52,516 nucleotides of DNA from Cudoniella acicularis (GCA_013054445.1 JAAMPI010000146.1:7278-59793), one strand, 5' to 3'. Shown: positions 33,649-45,476, numbered from the stretch's first letter. Notes: generated from the sequence alone by a model not told the origin. A program made the numbers and translations.

Positions 33649-36600
33649 TCAATTTGGCATGAGATAATCAAGATTCTGTCTTTCAATGATACTCTTTTGC
33701 TTGTCATTTCTACTTACACGATAGTAAGTCTCGCAAAAATCCCGAGCCTTCATCTCGGTTAGGAAATTCTCATCGTGCGTGATGATGATGAGTTGGAAGT
33801 TAGCTTGAGATTGTCGAGCTTTGATAATAGAGTGGAGAGATTCTGCCAGAGCCTTGATATTGTCTTGGTCAAGGTTTGTCGTAGGCTCGTCGAGGGCGAT
33901 AATCTAAAATATGTTATTAGTGCGGGGAGACGAGGATTTTGTCGAGGTACTTACTCCGCAATTGACACCAAAACATTCTGCGAGCGCAAGACGAATGATG
34001 ATACTTGCTAGCACCTTCTGGCCAGCACTGCATCGACCCCGCATGTCTAGTTCAGCGTCCTGCTTCACCATACAAACACGATAATTGTAATTTCGCTTTT
34101 GGCTTTCGGTCTCGGGGTCAGAGCGAATCATGATGGTGTCGACGTCGGTTCCTTGATAAGTTCGTTGCCAAAGATCACCAGCAATTTGGTTGATTTCCGC
34201 CATCTTCAGGCTGTGGTATTTCATAATGGCCGCGTCCAATGCTTTCGAGTACTTCCCTAGATCATCAATGGCGGCCTTCGTTGCCTCAACCTTGACGTGG
34301 GCTTCTCGGAAATTCTTTGCAGCATCTTTGTAATCCGTTTCCCACTCGGTCAAATATCGTGCGAATTCAGCGTCTTTGGCTGTCATTTCACCAACCAGAG
34401 GGCCCCTCTCTGCAATAAGATTCTGATATCGTTTAGCAGCGCTGATCGCCTCAAGGTCAAGCTGCTTATGGTCCCCAATCACGTCGCGTGAATTCAACTC
34501 GTCAATCTCACTATGTACTTTTTGCAGTTCGCGAAGATTACGACGGTATCGGATGTTCTCCTTGATACTCTTTCTTGTGCTCTCACCCTCGTCTCGGCGC
34601 GCCTTCATCTTATTGGCAAGCTCAGTGACACGGGAGATTTCGGCATCGGTTGACTTTTGGTTTTGTTCGAGAGTGTTTATCGCACGCTCACATGCCGAAA
34701 GTTTTCCCGGTCCGCCCTCTTCGATATACTTGTTGATGGCTTTCTCAACCACACTGAATTTGTAAACGGTTTGGGCCACCTTATCCTTTTCAACCTGTAC
34801 CTCTTGCTGCTTGGCTCTTCCTCGCTGCTGAACATCTTCATGTTGAGCTTTTGCCTTTGCAAATTGAGGGGTCAGAGATTGAAGATCTGCATCAGCCAAT
34901 TGGATAGTGTTTCGAAGCTGAACATTGTTCTCGCGTAACTCTTCGATTGCAGAGGACAACGAGCGTTTTTGCTCAAGTTGGGATAGGGCAGTGGCAAGCT
35001 TGTTAGAGACATTGTCTTTTTCTCGCTCCGCGGAATTGATTGCGAAGGCTGCTTGCCTCTCATCTGTAGTTATCTTCTGGATTTTGGTTTCTAGAGCATG
35101 AACTTCGTCCTCACATGTCCTGCTCTGCCTCTCGATTTCATCAATTGAAAGAAGACTACCAGAAAACTTTTGTTGCGAGGAGAGCGTTGCAATTTCAGCT
35201 TCAAAATTCGAAATGTCGTTGCTGTACTGAATAATATTGCTAACAGTCTTGCTTAGACCCTCGACTTCTCTTTCGGCAGTTTCTGCGTCGATAACTGAGC
35301 TATCCAGTCTCTCAAGACGTGCAACGAACACATCCTTTTCGCTCTGGACTTTCTGGATCTCTGTCTCCAGCAGTGGGATTTCCTTAGTGAATAATGCTGT
35401 ATAGGTATCGTATTGTGGGCGTACAGCACTTGCCTTCTTGAAGTCTTCTTTCAAATTCTGAAAGTCTTCTAAAAGTGCGTCTTTTTGAAGTTTAGCCAAG
35501 AGCTGGCTAATCTTTTTAAGCGCAGTTGATCGTTCACCACCGTTCGCAAACTTTCTGAGACAGAGTTTGCACTCATTTTGGTCCTTTACACTTGCTTCGC
35601 ACTGATTGAAATAGGTATCAGCATATGATGCCCCATCAATCTGTGTCTGAATTTCAGCTCTCTCTTTTTCAATTGAGGCCATCTCATCCGGATAATCGTT
35701 GATGTCAGAGAGTGGTTTCCCGTCGGAAGTTTTTACAGCCCGAAGCACTACTTGCTGGCATTGCTGCATCTCTTCCTTCTTCTTTTTCAGGCTCGCGCGG
35801 GCCGTGTTCAATTTATACGTGACCTCGTTTTCCTCCCTGACCACACCCTCTAATTGCTTCTTAGCGTCCGCCACTGCTCGAGCTCGTTGCTGAACAACAC
35901 CCTGGAAGTCGGCCTCAAGTCTGTTAACTTGCCAGTCCGAACTCACAATAGCTGCCAACCTATCATGATAAGTAGCTGTCATAGTGCTCAGACGCCCTTC
36001 CCGGTCCTTTAGTTGGCCTTGGAGAATATTCAAACTCGCGCGAGAATCGGCAAGCTTGTTGGCTTGAAGAGCTTCATTTCGCAGTCGTGTGGATTCTTCC
36101 CGAAGCTCACGCAGACGCTTTCGCTCAATTTCCAAATTATTTTCCCAATTTGCAGCTTCATATTCAGCAGTGATCCTTCGAAGGCGTTCTCGAATATCAT
36201 TTAGGGAAGCCTCGAGCGCTGCTTTTGTTCCTTCATCCACCGCAATCTTGTTCATCTTTATCTGATTCTCTGTCAACTTTTTCTCGTTGCTAGCAATTGC
36301 TTGCCTGGCAGCATCCTTTTCTTGTTTCTTCGAGGCTTGACGACTCTTGAGATCCGTAATAGCGGTTTGCGCTTGTTCCAGTTCCTCGTCCGTGGCTGTC
36401 CGGATGTGGTCCAGTTCGCGATCTTTGTCTCGAGATTGCTTTTTCATCCTCTCCACGAATTCTCGGATCTGGTCGTCATCAAGGTCTCCATCGTAGCCTC
36501 GCATTGAGTGGGACCTTGCCGCCTCTTTCACAAGCTGTATTCTTGACTCAAGATGTTCCTCGTAGCTCTCCTTTTCAGCCTGTCTCTGGCCCCTCTCGGA

Positions 36601-37891
36601 TTGCTTTTGTGAAATCTTTTGTCGGGTTTCCTGAGCAGATTCTTTCAAATCGGTGTATTGAATGCGGTAGCTTTCTTCCTCTTCTTCATATTGAGCCATT
36701 CGCTCATCATATTGAGCAAGGGTCGCCTCAAGCCATTCGTCCGATTCCTGAAGTTCCTGAATGTGAGACTTCAGCTCATCCACACTCTCCTGGATATATT
36801 TCCTTGACAGGGTTTTCTGATTCAGCTCTTCCACAGCAGTGTAGGCCTTGGTCGCCGCCAAATGCTTCTCCTGCTTCGTTTCCATAGCTTCCTCAATCTG
36901 AACCTTCAGGGTTGCCAGTCTCTCTCGAAGGTTTTCCAATTCTTTCTCAAGCTTTTTGGAGGCCTTTTCCAATCGTTCTGCTTTATCCTTGTTGTCCTTG
37001 AAGTTGTTTTCATGAACCCTAAGAGTTTTTAACTCGTCGGCGTGGTTCTTCTTGAGACTCTTGAGATTTTCGATAGCCTTTGTGTACTTCATAGCTTCAA
37101 ATATTTCATCAAACTTCTTTTTCAGAGCGCCGGGCTCACTCATAGGCCACAGGGATTCGTCTTGGTGGCAGAATATGACATAGTCCAAGACTGCTGGTGA
37201 AACTCCCAGAAGTTGTGGCATCAGCTTGTTGAGCTCCGCAGTCCTCTTTGAGAGAGATGTTCGTTCGCCATCCTTCTTCATCACCAAATTCCCCTCCAAA
37301 GTATTCTGGGTTCGTGCGCCGCCCTTCTTGACGATAAGCTGCAAACTCCTGGTAACGACTTTTGTGGTATCGTTATGGCCCTTGAACGACAGCTTGACTT
37401 GTGCCATCACTTCCTTCTCACCGCAAAGCTGCCTAAATATCAGTATGGCTCGCTATTATCATGTGGAGGTCGTACCTTAGGGTCATGGACGAAAGCACCG
37501 CCCTTGCTGTTCGGTGGTAGTTGACCGATAGTCGCATATTTGAGGCATTCGATAATGGTCTATGGACTAGTCAGTGGAGTAGCCTTTTGGAATAGGAGGT
37601 TGTGCATACGGTCTTGCCAGATCCATTATATCCGACTATGAGCGTCAGAGGGGCAAAGAATTGAATGGTTTGACTCTGGGTGTTGTCGAAGGATCGAATT
37701 CTACATGTTGTGTTAGCTTTCCCAAAGGGAAGCATGCGAGAGCCGGCTTACCCCGTAATCTTCAATCTGTCTATTTGAGCTGCCAGGAAGATGTTAGTGG
37801 CTTTGTAGATGGTATGGCGACGGGGAAACTACTTACACCTAGGATTTGTTAGCTTTCCTGTAAGACTATTAGAGGGTAAAGGTACTCACAT
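33649..37891 (-). CDS. rad50: RAD50, DNA double-strand-break repair ATPase
   Basis: Exons: 37891-37890, 37838-37837, 37779-37752, 37700-37610, 37559-37476, 37428-33955 and 33903-33649, 1311 residues (yeast Rad50: 1312). It is the SMC-like subunit of the Mre11-Rad50-Nbs1 complex in the nucleus. N-terminal [17 protein letters not shown] leads to Walker A (GYNGSGKTT) and the Q-loop region [20 protein letters not shown]. Long coiled coils flank a zinc hook ECKLC near residue 680. The ABC signature is [10 protein letters not shown], Walker B is [12 protein letters not shown] (across the last intron) and the H-loop is IIITHDEN. The start is the odd part: ATG is split by an intron, and a 2-base exon supplies its third base. 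It is divergent from WC-2 by about 650 bases. Confidence 0.93.
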
Positions 37892-38538
37892 TTTGCTGGA
37901 CTGCTGGACACTTGCGCATGCCTTACGGAAGTTGTCGAGAGTTGGGGTTGTGGTGGAGGTTCCAAAAGTTTGGACCAGGTTGGGTGCGAAGTAAAGAAGA
38001 GGTGGAGTAGACGCGCCGCTTAAATGCGAGCGCGTTGAAAGTCAGCGCAAAAACACGTGATTCTCGCTTAGGTAAACGCTGAGACATTGAATCCATTACG
38101 GCAGAACACAAGGTAGCATAGTCACAATCCCGCTTTGCATTCAATAGGCACAAGGGTTGGCCGCATCGAGGATTCTCGGGGTCTTTGGCTTTGTCGAGCA
38201 AAGAAAAGAAGCTGTGCCTCCAAGGCAGCGAATATGTAGAGAGTCAGCAGAGAATCAGGAGAGGAAGGCTGCTACTCTTTGTCAATTCTCAGGCTGCTCG
38301 CCTTCGAGGCTCTTTATTGTCCCAAACTCGCATCTCTCGGGCCGTGCGCTAAAAGCTGTTGCAAAGCTCATGCGCAGCGGCCTGCACCACTGATCACAGA
38401 TCTCGCCATGCCCCGGCCTCCTGTAAATATATGATATATCCACCGTACCCCGTACCAGTTCCATAGAGCAGCAAAAAGGCATCTTGGCCTTTTGAGATGC
38501 TCGGATGTGGGCCCGCCCCTTAGCTTGTCAGTGTCGAT
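37892..38538. promoter_or_regulatory. Divergent promoter region (RAD50 / WC-2)
   Basis: This 647-base gap lies start-to-start between RAD50 (-) and WC-2 (+). Just before the inferred RAD50 start, another ATG at 37919 on the minus strand would be out of frame if transcribed. No factor site can be assigned with confidence. Confidence 0.45.
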
Positions 38539-40159
38539 ATGTCCCGGGGGCCTTCACCCATGGACAACATGGGCGTGGACCCGAGTGCAATGTTCCCAGG
38601 ATTCTCCACGATGGACGGCCTCCCTGGCCTGTCAGCGCCGCAGGTACGATCTCTTCTGACCCGCCTCTATCCCCACACTGAAGTTGATCTCCGTTTAGGG
38701 CATGTCCAACGGCCATGATACCGCCATGAGCGGCACTGGCATGCTGGACGAGCAAGTGCTGGCCGACTTCGATGGCATGCCAATGACCCTCGATGCTAAC
38801 AACCTCGACAATATCAACGGCTCTAAGCCACCCACATCGTTGAACACTGCGATGGCGCAGAGCGACCTCGAACAGCTAGACGATAAGGGCAAGCCCGGGC
38901 GCAGCCCTGTTGACAAACAAATGACAGGTGCTGGCGCTGGCCCGCTGCCAACCGGCTTTGGCGCGCAGTCGAATCTCGGGGGCGGCAGTACCCTCACAGA
39001 ATTCACAAAGCGGAGGAACTGGTCCCAGCGGGTGGTGGAAGAGTTGAAGGATTTTTTGCATATCCTAACGCCAGACGGCCGGATAGTCTATCTCTCGCCC
39101 AGCGGGAAGCATTTGACCGGATATCCGCAAGAGGAATTGGTTGGCAAGTTCATAGTGGACTTCATACACCCTGATGACAGTAGTATTTTCGTGCGAGAGT
39201 TCAATGAGTCGATCGCAAGTGGGAACCCTCTTCGTTTCTTTTATCGTTTCCGGAAGAAGAATGGCACGTATACCATCTTCGAGTCTCATGGACATCCCCA
39301 CCTTACGTCTGAGGCGGCAGCGTTTGGTCCCAACAATGCGGCGGGCTTCTGTAGAGGTTTCTTTATGATGGCCCGTCCCTATCCCACCAAAAATGCAGGA
39401 CTCCTTGATTCCTTTCTTGAGCACAAAATTGAAAACGAGCGCCTATTGAGGCGTATCGAGGATCTGAAAAAAAGAGGAAGCTGAAGAGGCAGATAATGCT
39501 CACCGAAATTGGGGTAGGAAACAGGAGGGTCGATCTGATAACCCATCCGAGGAAATCGATACGATGGGAGGAACGTCAATCACAACCTCACTACCGGCCC
39601 TTATGTCGAATCCCGACGTAATGGCGATGCCACCACCTGCAAAACCTTCAGGCCTTAACGTTGCACTAACTCGTCAGAACCTTGAGGACGCCAACGCGAG
39701 TAGCAGACCGGATTCCATAAATGATAAAATGGCCCGCTATGAAGGCGCGACACACATCGAGACCATCGAGATGCTTACAGGCTTAAGGTATCAAGATGGA
39801 GAAAGAAGTCGTGGTATCAGTACTGGAGACCAAAGCCCAGCACTAATAAAAGGAGACGCTGGTATCGCTATAGCAGTTGATAAGGATACTCGGGCAAATG
39901 ATAAGAGGAAGAAGATAAAACTACCGGATGAGTATGTATGTACGGATTGTGGTAAGTTTTCCCTTTGCTTAGCCTTGCATGTGAACAACTCTAACCGGAC
40001 CTAGGAACACTTGATTCACCTGAATGGCGCAAGGGACCGAGTGGGCCAAAGACATTATGTAATGCATGTGGTTTGCGGTGGGCGAAAAGAGAAAAGAAGA
40101 AACCAGGACCCGGTCAAGGGCCTCCAGCTTTGCCATTGGGGGCAAGTACTGGCAGTTGA
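38539..40159 (+). CDS. wc-2: White collar 2 blue-light regulator (PAS + GATA finger; apparent frameshift)
   Basis: Exons: 38539-38643, 38699-39951 and 40005-40159, 503 residues if one A of the run at 39467-39473 is skipped. WC-2 pairs with the photoreceptor WC-1 and binds light-response and clock promoters. A single PAS domain (about residues 145-260) shows [28 protein letters not shown] and [18 protein letters not shown]. It is not a flavin-binding LOV domain, since no NCRFLQ-type Cys loop is seen. The GATA finger spans the last intron: CTDCG...[19 protein letters not shown] with a 18-residue loop, followed by basic RWAKREKKK. The stop after DLKKRGS is caused by the A7 run. With A6 the frame continues as an acidic helix into the second half. 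Confidence 0.9.
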
Positions 40160-40462
40160 CTATGATATTTTCGCGCTAAGTCTGTTACGGGCGTAAGGAT
40201 TGTCTCTTTCTTCAGCACGGCGCTGGTCGGATCTTCTTTCAGGGAGGGATATATACATCGGTGTTCAAGAAGGGCGTCTATACTCAGCCTAATAACAGCG
40301 TTGGAATCATGAATAGCATTGATTACGAGCTAAGAAACAAAATGAAGTTTTACCCCTGCCTCTGATTTTTGGTGTTTGGAGCACAACGTTCACACAAATC
40401 GGATTATTAAAAATATTAAATACCCAATGCATCAAACCTATCGAATATTGCATACTACAACA
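40160..40462. other. Convergent gap, WC-2 / unknown gene
   Basis: A 303-base stretch holds the two 3' ends. It is AT-rich near 40405-40440. Nothing else is visible. Confidence 0.5.
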
Positions 40463-42465
40463 TTATCGAACCCTGCTCATTAGATCACCGACAAACTCCA
40501 CAGCGCTACCAAAATCGAAGCCCAATTTCTCTTTGACCTGCTCTCCAAGAACCCAGTACCCAACACTAGCCGCCAGAACCGCGACTGGTATCGCGGTCTT
40601 CATTGTTAAACCCAAGTCGCCTTCTGCGTCCACTGGCCACTCCTTTTGCTTCTGCCTCACGAACTCCGCCAAACTCAACCTTCTCTCATCATTCCTCCTA
40701 TTCGTCTTCCCATAGTAAACAACAATAGCTCCTTTACTAACCTCAAACTCCCTACTGCCATTCTTCTTATACAAAGGAATTTTATTCCCCGGATCTTCCC
40801 TCTCTTTCTTCTCATCCTCCGCAGAACCAGGCTTGAACCTCTTAATCGAAGGCCACACACTGATCTTTGCCATCGCACGATATTCATATATTAGAGCTTT
40901 GGGCGCTACTGTTTGGATTTCCACAAGTCGTTGGCGAGTTGCACGGCCGCGTCTGGTATTGCCCTTTCCTTGGGCCTCGAGGTCTTTAACCACGTTTTCG
41001 GCTATGGCTAGTTCGTTTTTGTGTTCCAGGACTTGGGAGTTGTAGAAATCGACAACGTTCTGCTTGCTTTGTGTCCAGGACCTTATATCCAGAAAAGTGT
41101 GATCGTCGCGGTCGTAGTACGTTCCTGGGGTAACGTCGACCCAGAAGAATATTGTGGGCGACAAGCGAACACAGATGGAGAGGTAGGCAGCATTGGATAC
41201 CAAATCGTGGAGAGCTTGGTATTGATCAACTATACTTGGGATAACGGTTCCTTTGGGAGGTGCCATGGCATAGAGGTAGTCGGTAAGAGGTTTGAGGAGG
41301 AGGAATAGCTGAGCTGTCAGAGTGGCTACTTCTTGATAGAAGTATTGCGTTACTGGGCCGCGGCCTACGATGCTGCAGACTGTTTCAGAGCGGAGGGCTG
41401 TACGGGCGAACCCTTTGATATATCAGTGTAATTCTCGAGTTCTGATAGTGGATGAATCTTGGCTTGAAATACCTTCTCGATTGAAAAATGCTCTGTCGAT
41501 TCCAAGTAATAACTCCTTTTGCTGTGGATCTGCACCCCATAAATCGATATTAAAAATCATTTCGTGAAAGATCCTTACCAAGATCGCCATAACAAAGTAT
41601 TTCCTTTGTGTTGTGTCTCTCAACAAATCATCCCAACTCCCATTCCCCGGACTCGGATCCTCTTCTGCAACTTGCCGAGTCCAGTGAAGAAACTCGGGGC
41701 TGAACTTTTGCGCCCAAGGCTGGTACCAATCTTCCGAGTTGAGGTCATGGATCAAGAAGAACTTTTCCGCAAAATTTGATGTTTGGTCAAACAGCTTTTC
41801 GAACATCCCAACGAACCAGTTGTCATCTCTGTCTTTAAGAGGCTGTTGCTCATAGTGTATTTGAATGGGTTGAGGATTCCTTGTCACTAGGTTATTCGCT
41901 TCCTCAGTGGAAGCAATGGCGCTTCTGAGTCTCTTGAACAATGGTCGGGAATCCTCATCTGGAGCTATACGGAAATTTCCGGCATCAGAATCTCCTCTTG
42001 ACCGCTTTTGACCGTGCGATTGGAACTGAGCTCGAGAGCGAGATTGTGACTGTGCTCGAGAACGAGATCTGGCAGGTGGTGCGTCTATTGACGATACCTG
42101 AGAGGTATGTGTTAGATTTCTTTCGCCGTAAAGTTAAAAAGGTGCTTATCTAAAGCACTTACAGCATTCATAAGAATGCCAAGATTCTCCTCAGTAATCT
42201 TAAGCTGGGTTTCTGTCCAAGTCTCGTCTTGCGCCGCCTGTAACCTTTGCAATGCCGCTTCCGCTTGCCTTCTCCTCAGTTCCGCGCGCGACATCGCTTG
42301 ATCTACAAAGAAACCCTCTTCGCCCTCTCCTACTGTTGGTGCTCTTCCCCTCGAACTCCTTGAATTTGGGGTTGATCTCATTGCATCTTGGATATTTGCG
42401 CTATTGGTTTCTGAATTGGGACGCCTGTTCGCACCTCGAGGTGTTGAAGAGAAGATTCCAGACAT
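40463..42465 (-). CDS. Conserved-looking protein of unknown function, 625 residues
   Basis: Exons: 42465-42163, 42097-41473 and 41412-40463, GT-AG and in phase, so three separate open frames join into one product. Residues 1-60 are Ser/Arg-rich and disordered. A helix with RAELRRRQAEAALQRLQAAQ follows. Next is a RS-type repeat (RSRSRAQSQSRSRAQFQ, about residues 110-127), possibly a phosphorylation region. The middle is a globular aromatic-rich domain (WFVGMFEKLFDQTSNFAEKF, DLWGADPQQKELLLGIDRAF). Near the C-terminus is one likely membrane span (TAIPVAVLAASVGYWVLG), followed by a short tail. I do not recognise the family. Tail-anchor-like topology is inferred. Confidence 0.78.
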
Positions 42466-43001
42466 ATTAAATGGTTGCTAAAAGCGACTAACTTCTTGAA
42501 GCAATCGTAAAAATTTTCTTGCATTTCGCATGCAGAAAGAGGGGAGAAGAAACGGTTTGGGGCGTCAACAAAGAAAGGGCGGGAGGAGCATTCCTGAGTG
42601 CACAAAAAGGAATGTAAACAATAGCAATAGTGCAAGGGTATTTTTCAAGAATGCAACGGTAATGATTTCAGTTAATCCAGAAGTGAGAAGATCTTGCAAC
42701 TTGCGAAGCGCTTTAGATTGGGTTGCAACCTTCAAGATCTTCGACACTGAACTGTAAAGGCCGGCAACTGCCCAGGTCTTGACGTTTGGGAATTTAACAA
42801 AAGAACCCGCCATTTCAGTGTCACTGGGTTGAAGCCATCTGTCTGCAAGGCAGTGCAAGCAGCTTTTGTGATTCCAATCTCGCATTCTCGCAAGAACCTC
42901 GATATTTCTCAACGACTTTCTTTCGATCACAACCTCGCCTTCTCCGTTTCCCTTTTCAAGTGTTAGAAGAATCTCCTCTTCTCCTAAAAAATCAACAGAC
43001 C
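42466..43001. other. Intergenic gap with unsupported frame
   Basis: This 536-base stretch includes the promoter of the 625-residue gene and the 3' end of RidA. A 121-codon minus-strand frame (42565-42930) exists but lacks motif, introns or compositional support. Confidence 0.45.
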
Positions 43002-43438
43002 TTACAAATGAGCTGTTAACTCAATCTCCACATCCGTGCCCAGTGGCAATTGGTAAACTGCAACGCAGGTCCTCACTGGCTTGGGGTTCTTAGAAAAGAA
43101 ACTTTCGTAAACTTTGTTCATCGCTGCAAAGTTCTCCATATTGGTTAGGAAAACATTCACTTTGACAACATTGTCGATGCTGCTTCCGGCTGCCTCCAGA
43201 ATTGCGGCAAGGTTATTCAGAGCCTGCGTCTAGGAAAAATGTCAATATGAGAGGCTAGGTGAGGTAAAGAGGAAGTTACAGTTCGGTCAGCGACACCGCC
43301 TTCGATGACCTTGTTCGTCACTGGGTCCATTCCGATCGAGCCTGAGCAGTAGACCATGCCTTGACATTTGATGGCTTGGGAGTAGAAAGGGAGAGGCGCA
43401 GGGGCCTTGTCCGTGAGAACAACTTCTTTTTGGACCAT
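43002..43438 (-). CDS. RidA / YjgF-family reactive-intermediate deaminase (Mmf1/Hmf1 type)
   Basis: Exons: 43438-43280 and 43229-43002, 128 residues, the family's usual size. RidA proteins hydrolyse reactive 2-aminoacrylate and related imines, protecting PLP enzymes, and form trimers. Marks: PLPFYSQAIKCQGMVYCSGS, IGMDPVTNKVIEGGV, TQALNNLAAILEAAGSSIDN, VVKVNVFLTNMENFAAMN, and the substrate-binding Arg in KPVRTCVAV. The closing strand is GTDVEIELTAHL. The N-terminus (MVQKEVVLTDKAP) has no clear mitochondrial leader, pointing to a cytosolic Hmf1-like copy. An upstream in-frame ATG at 43573 would add a 45-residue extension through a poly-Lys stretch and is less likely. Confidence 0.93.
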
Positions 43439-43895
43439 GGTTTCTGCCTGGTAGTTTCGAATTTTTTTTTTTTTGAAGCTGTTATGGGTGAGGATTTGGA
43501 CTTTGGTTGACTCGGAATTTTGTGTTGTCAAAGGTGGGAGGAACAGAGCTCGCCGAAGCTTTGCATGCAGCATTTTACGTCAGCCATGAAATTATCGTAG
43601 ACGGATGTCACTCTCGGAATCACTCTCCAAATTCACTTCTGATCTTCTTTATAATGAATTTCATATGTACGGGCTGGAAATTAATCAATTACTTAAAAAT
43701 TGGGTGCTCGGCATAAAATTGAAGTGTTCAACTTGCTTGCCAAACAACCAACCAGTAATTGAAAGTATTTTGAGCTTTTGAAGACAAGGGTAGGTTAGAC
43801 AATAAGGAGGCTATTCAAAATTGAGATGTTTGCTGAGTAGTCTCCAGGTTCTATGCTTGGCTACATAGCTCGTTCTCGGATGAGGAACCAGCCGT
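43439..43895. other. Intergenic gap, RidA start to hydratase end
   Basis: It holds the RidA promoter, including a T/A homopolymer near 43462-43474, and the 3' end of the hydratase gene. No coding frame or RNA is recognised. Confidence 0.5.
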
Positions 43896-44822
43896 CTATA
43901 GCTTCGATTTCACCTCGGCTGGAGTAACAGGAGGTTTCGTATCAATAGGCTCCCACCATGGCCAAACCGCTGGAGCATTCTCTTGCATATTCCCTTTGAA
44001 GACCGGCTCCCTCTTCTCCAGGAAACTATCAATTCCCTCTTTCTTGTCTTTCCCATCAAACAATTCGAGTAATATTTTTGAATCTAACAAGTGCGTTTCT
44101 TCCGCTGTTCCAGGCCCTCTCCACAACAAATCCTTCATTAAATATGTGCTTACCGAGCTGGTATTCTTCGCAACATCACCTGCAATTTCCAATGCCCTGG
44201 CCAATACCTTCTCCTCCGGCACAATCTCCGAGAATAGTTCTCGGAGGAGAGGGTGGGTAGAAGGATATACGGAACCAGTAGTGACCAAATGCATGGCTCT
44301 ACTCAACCCAATCAACCTGGGCAAGAAATAAGAACTGGCTGCTTCCATCACAATACCCCTCCTCGCAAACACAAACCCAATTTTTGCTCTCTCACTTACG
44401 ATCCTGATATTCATTGGCAGAGTCATGGTGATCCCTACCCCCACCGCACTGCCATTTATAGCCGCAATAATAGGCTTCGTGCAGCGATGTATAGCTAACG
44501 TAACTCTTCCTCCTCCATCTCGATGTGTTCGAGCAGTGTCGTGTTTATAAGCTAGACCTTGTCCGCCTTCAAGGTCTGCTCCTGCGCAAAACATCTTGCC
44601 GTGGCCTGTGACGACGATAGACTTGACTCGTGGGTCGAGCGAGAGGAGATTGAAAAGTTTTTCGAGGTCCTCGGTCATTGTATCCGTGAAGGCATTGTGC
44701 TTGCCGGGACGATATAGACTGATGAGGATAACGGGTGTGGGTATTGGTGAAGTTTCTGGGACGTGGGAAACGCGGATGTGCCGGAAAGGCACATTGGTGT
44801 ATGATTCTGGATGAGGAGCCAT
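43896..44822 (-). CDS. Enoyl-CoA hydratase/isomerase family protein, peroxisomal (PTS1)
   Basis: Single exon of 308 residues with a crotonase fold. The first oxyanion-hole segment is ISLYRPGKHNAFT. The second is GHGKMFCAGADLEGG. INGSAVGVGITMTLPMNIRI is the long central helix region. FARRGIVMEAASSYFLPRLI carries the Glu at the usual catalytic place. The protein ends in SKL, a canonical type 1 peroxisome signal, so a role in beta-oxidation or a related peroxisomal CoA pathway is likely. Whether it hydrates or isomerises, and on which acyl-CoA, is not readable. Related fungal sequences occur both in primary metabolism and in secondary clusters, but no cluster partner is here. Confidence 0.93.
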   Translation of the reverse strand: MAPHPESYTNVPFRHIRVSHVPETSPIPTPVILISLYRPGKHNAFTDTMTEDLEKLFNLLSLDPRVKSIVVTGHGKMFCAGADLEGGQGLAYKHDTARTHRDGGGRVTLAIHRCTKPIIAAINGSAVGVGITMTLPMNIRIVSERAKIGFVFARRGIVMEAASSYFLPRLIGLSRAMHLVTTGSVYPSTHPLLRELFSEIVPEEKVLARALEIAGDVAKNTSSVSTYLMKDLLWRGPGTAEETHLLDSKILLELFDGKDKKEGIDSFLEKREPVFKGNMQENAPAVWPWWEPIDTKPPVTPAEVKSKL

Positions 44823-45476
44823 GGTTTTATATGAGGGTATTCAGCAATTGGTGAGTATTTTTCGTTGTGAAGTCTCTGGTGTTTCCCCTGGGAGAGGTCT
44901 TAAAGCTGGGACGAGCGCTTGGTACAGATAGAGTGTAAGAGTGTAAGAAAAGACTGCAGAATTCTGAAAGAAACGCGATGCAATAACTTCAAGCATGTGG
45001 CAATCACTTACGAAAATGGGGAGGTCATACAAATCTGGGGGAGTTGGTGGAAAGGAGTCGCTCGGACTTCGATCCCAAGACCGAGGTACTGTGGAGTAAA
45101 AATGGCGGGGTTACTCGGCGCTCCACACGAGTACAAGCAAGATCTTTATAGCATCACTTCAAAGATATGGAAACAGCAGAGCGTTGCGAAAGTAAAAGTA
45201 TTGATCATCATCTATGTAGGCGCAAAGGTCGCTCAATTTGTGACAAGATCGCATGCAATGCCATCCTATCCAAGGCATCAAGTACCTCAAACTCCGTTAA
45301 TTCTCCAAACGCCCCGGGTGGCTAACCCTAAAACCTGCCATCCTTGGTCTGCCATAGTGGCCAGGACAAATCATCGAAAACCAAAGAAACCGTCAATCTT
45401 GTCGTTTCAGTATACATGACATGCGATCCTATAGCTTGTCCGCTCCAAATGCTCCAAATGCTATCCATTAAAAAGC
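44823..45476. other. Intergenic gap, hydratase start to UPF0658 end
   Basis: This 654-base stretch has a 166-codon plus-strand frame (44919-45419) without family motifs, signal peptide or splice structure. I read the stretch as the hydratase promoter plus the UPF0658 3' region. Confidence 0.45.

Noticed and set aside
42565..42930. 121-codon minus-strand frame before the 625-residue gene
   Set aside because: No motif. It fits in the promoter and 3' region of neighbours.
44919..45419. 166-codon plus-strand frame between hydratase and UPF0658 genes
   Set aside because: No recognisable domain, signal or splice structure. It lies where a promoter and a 3' end must be.
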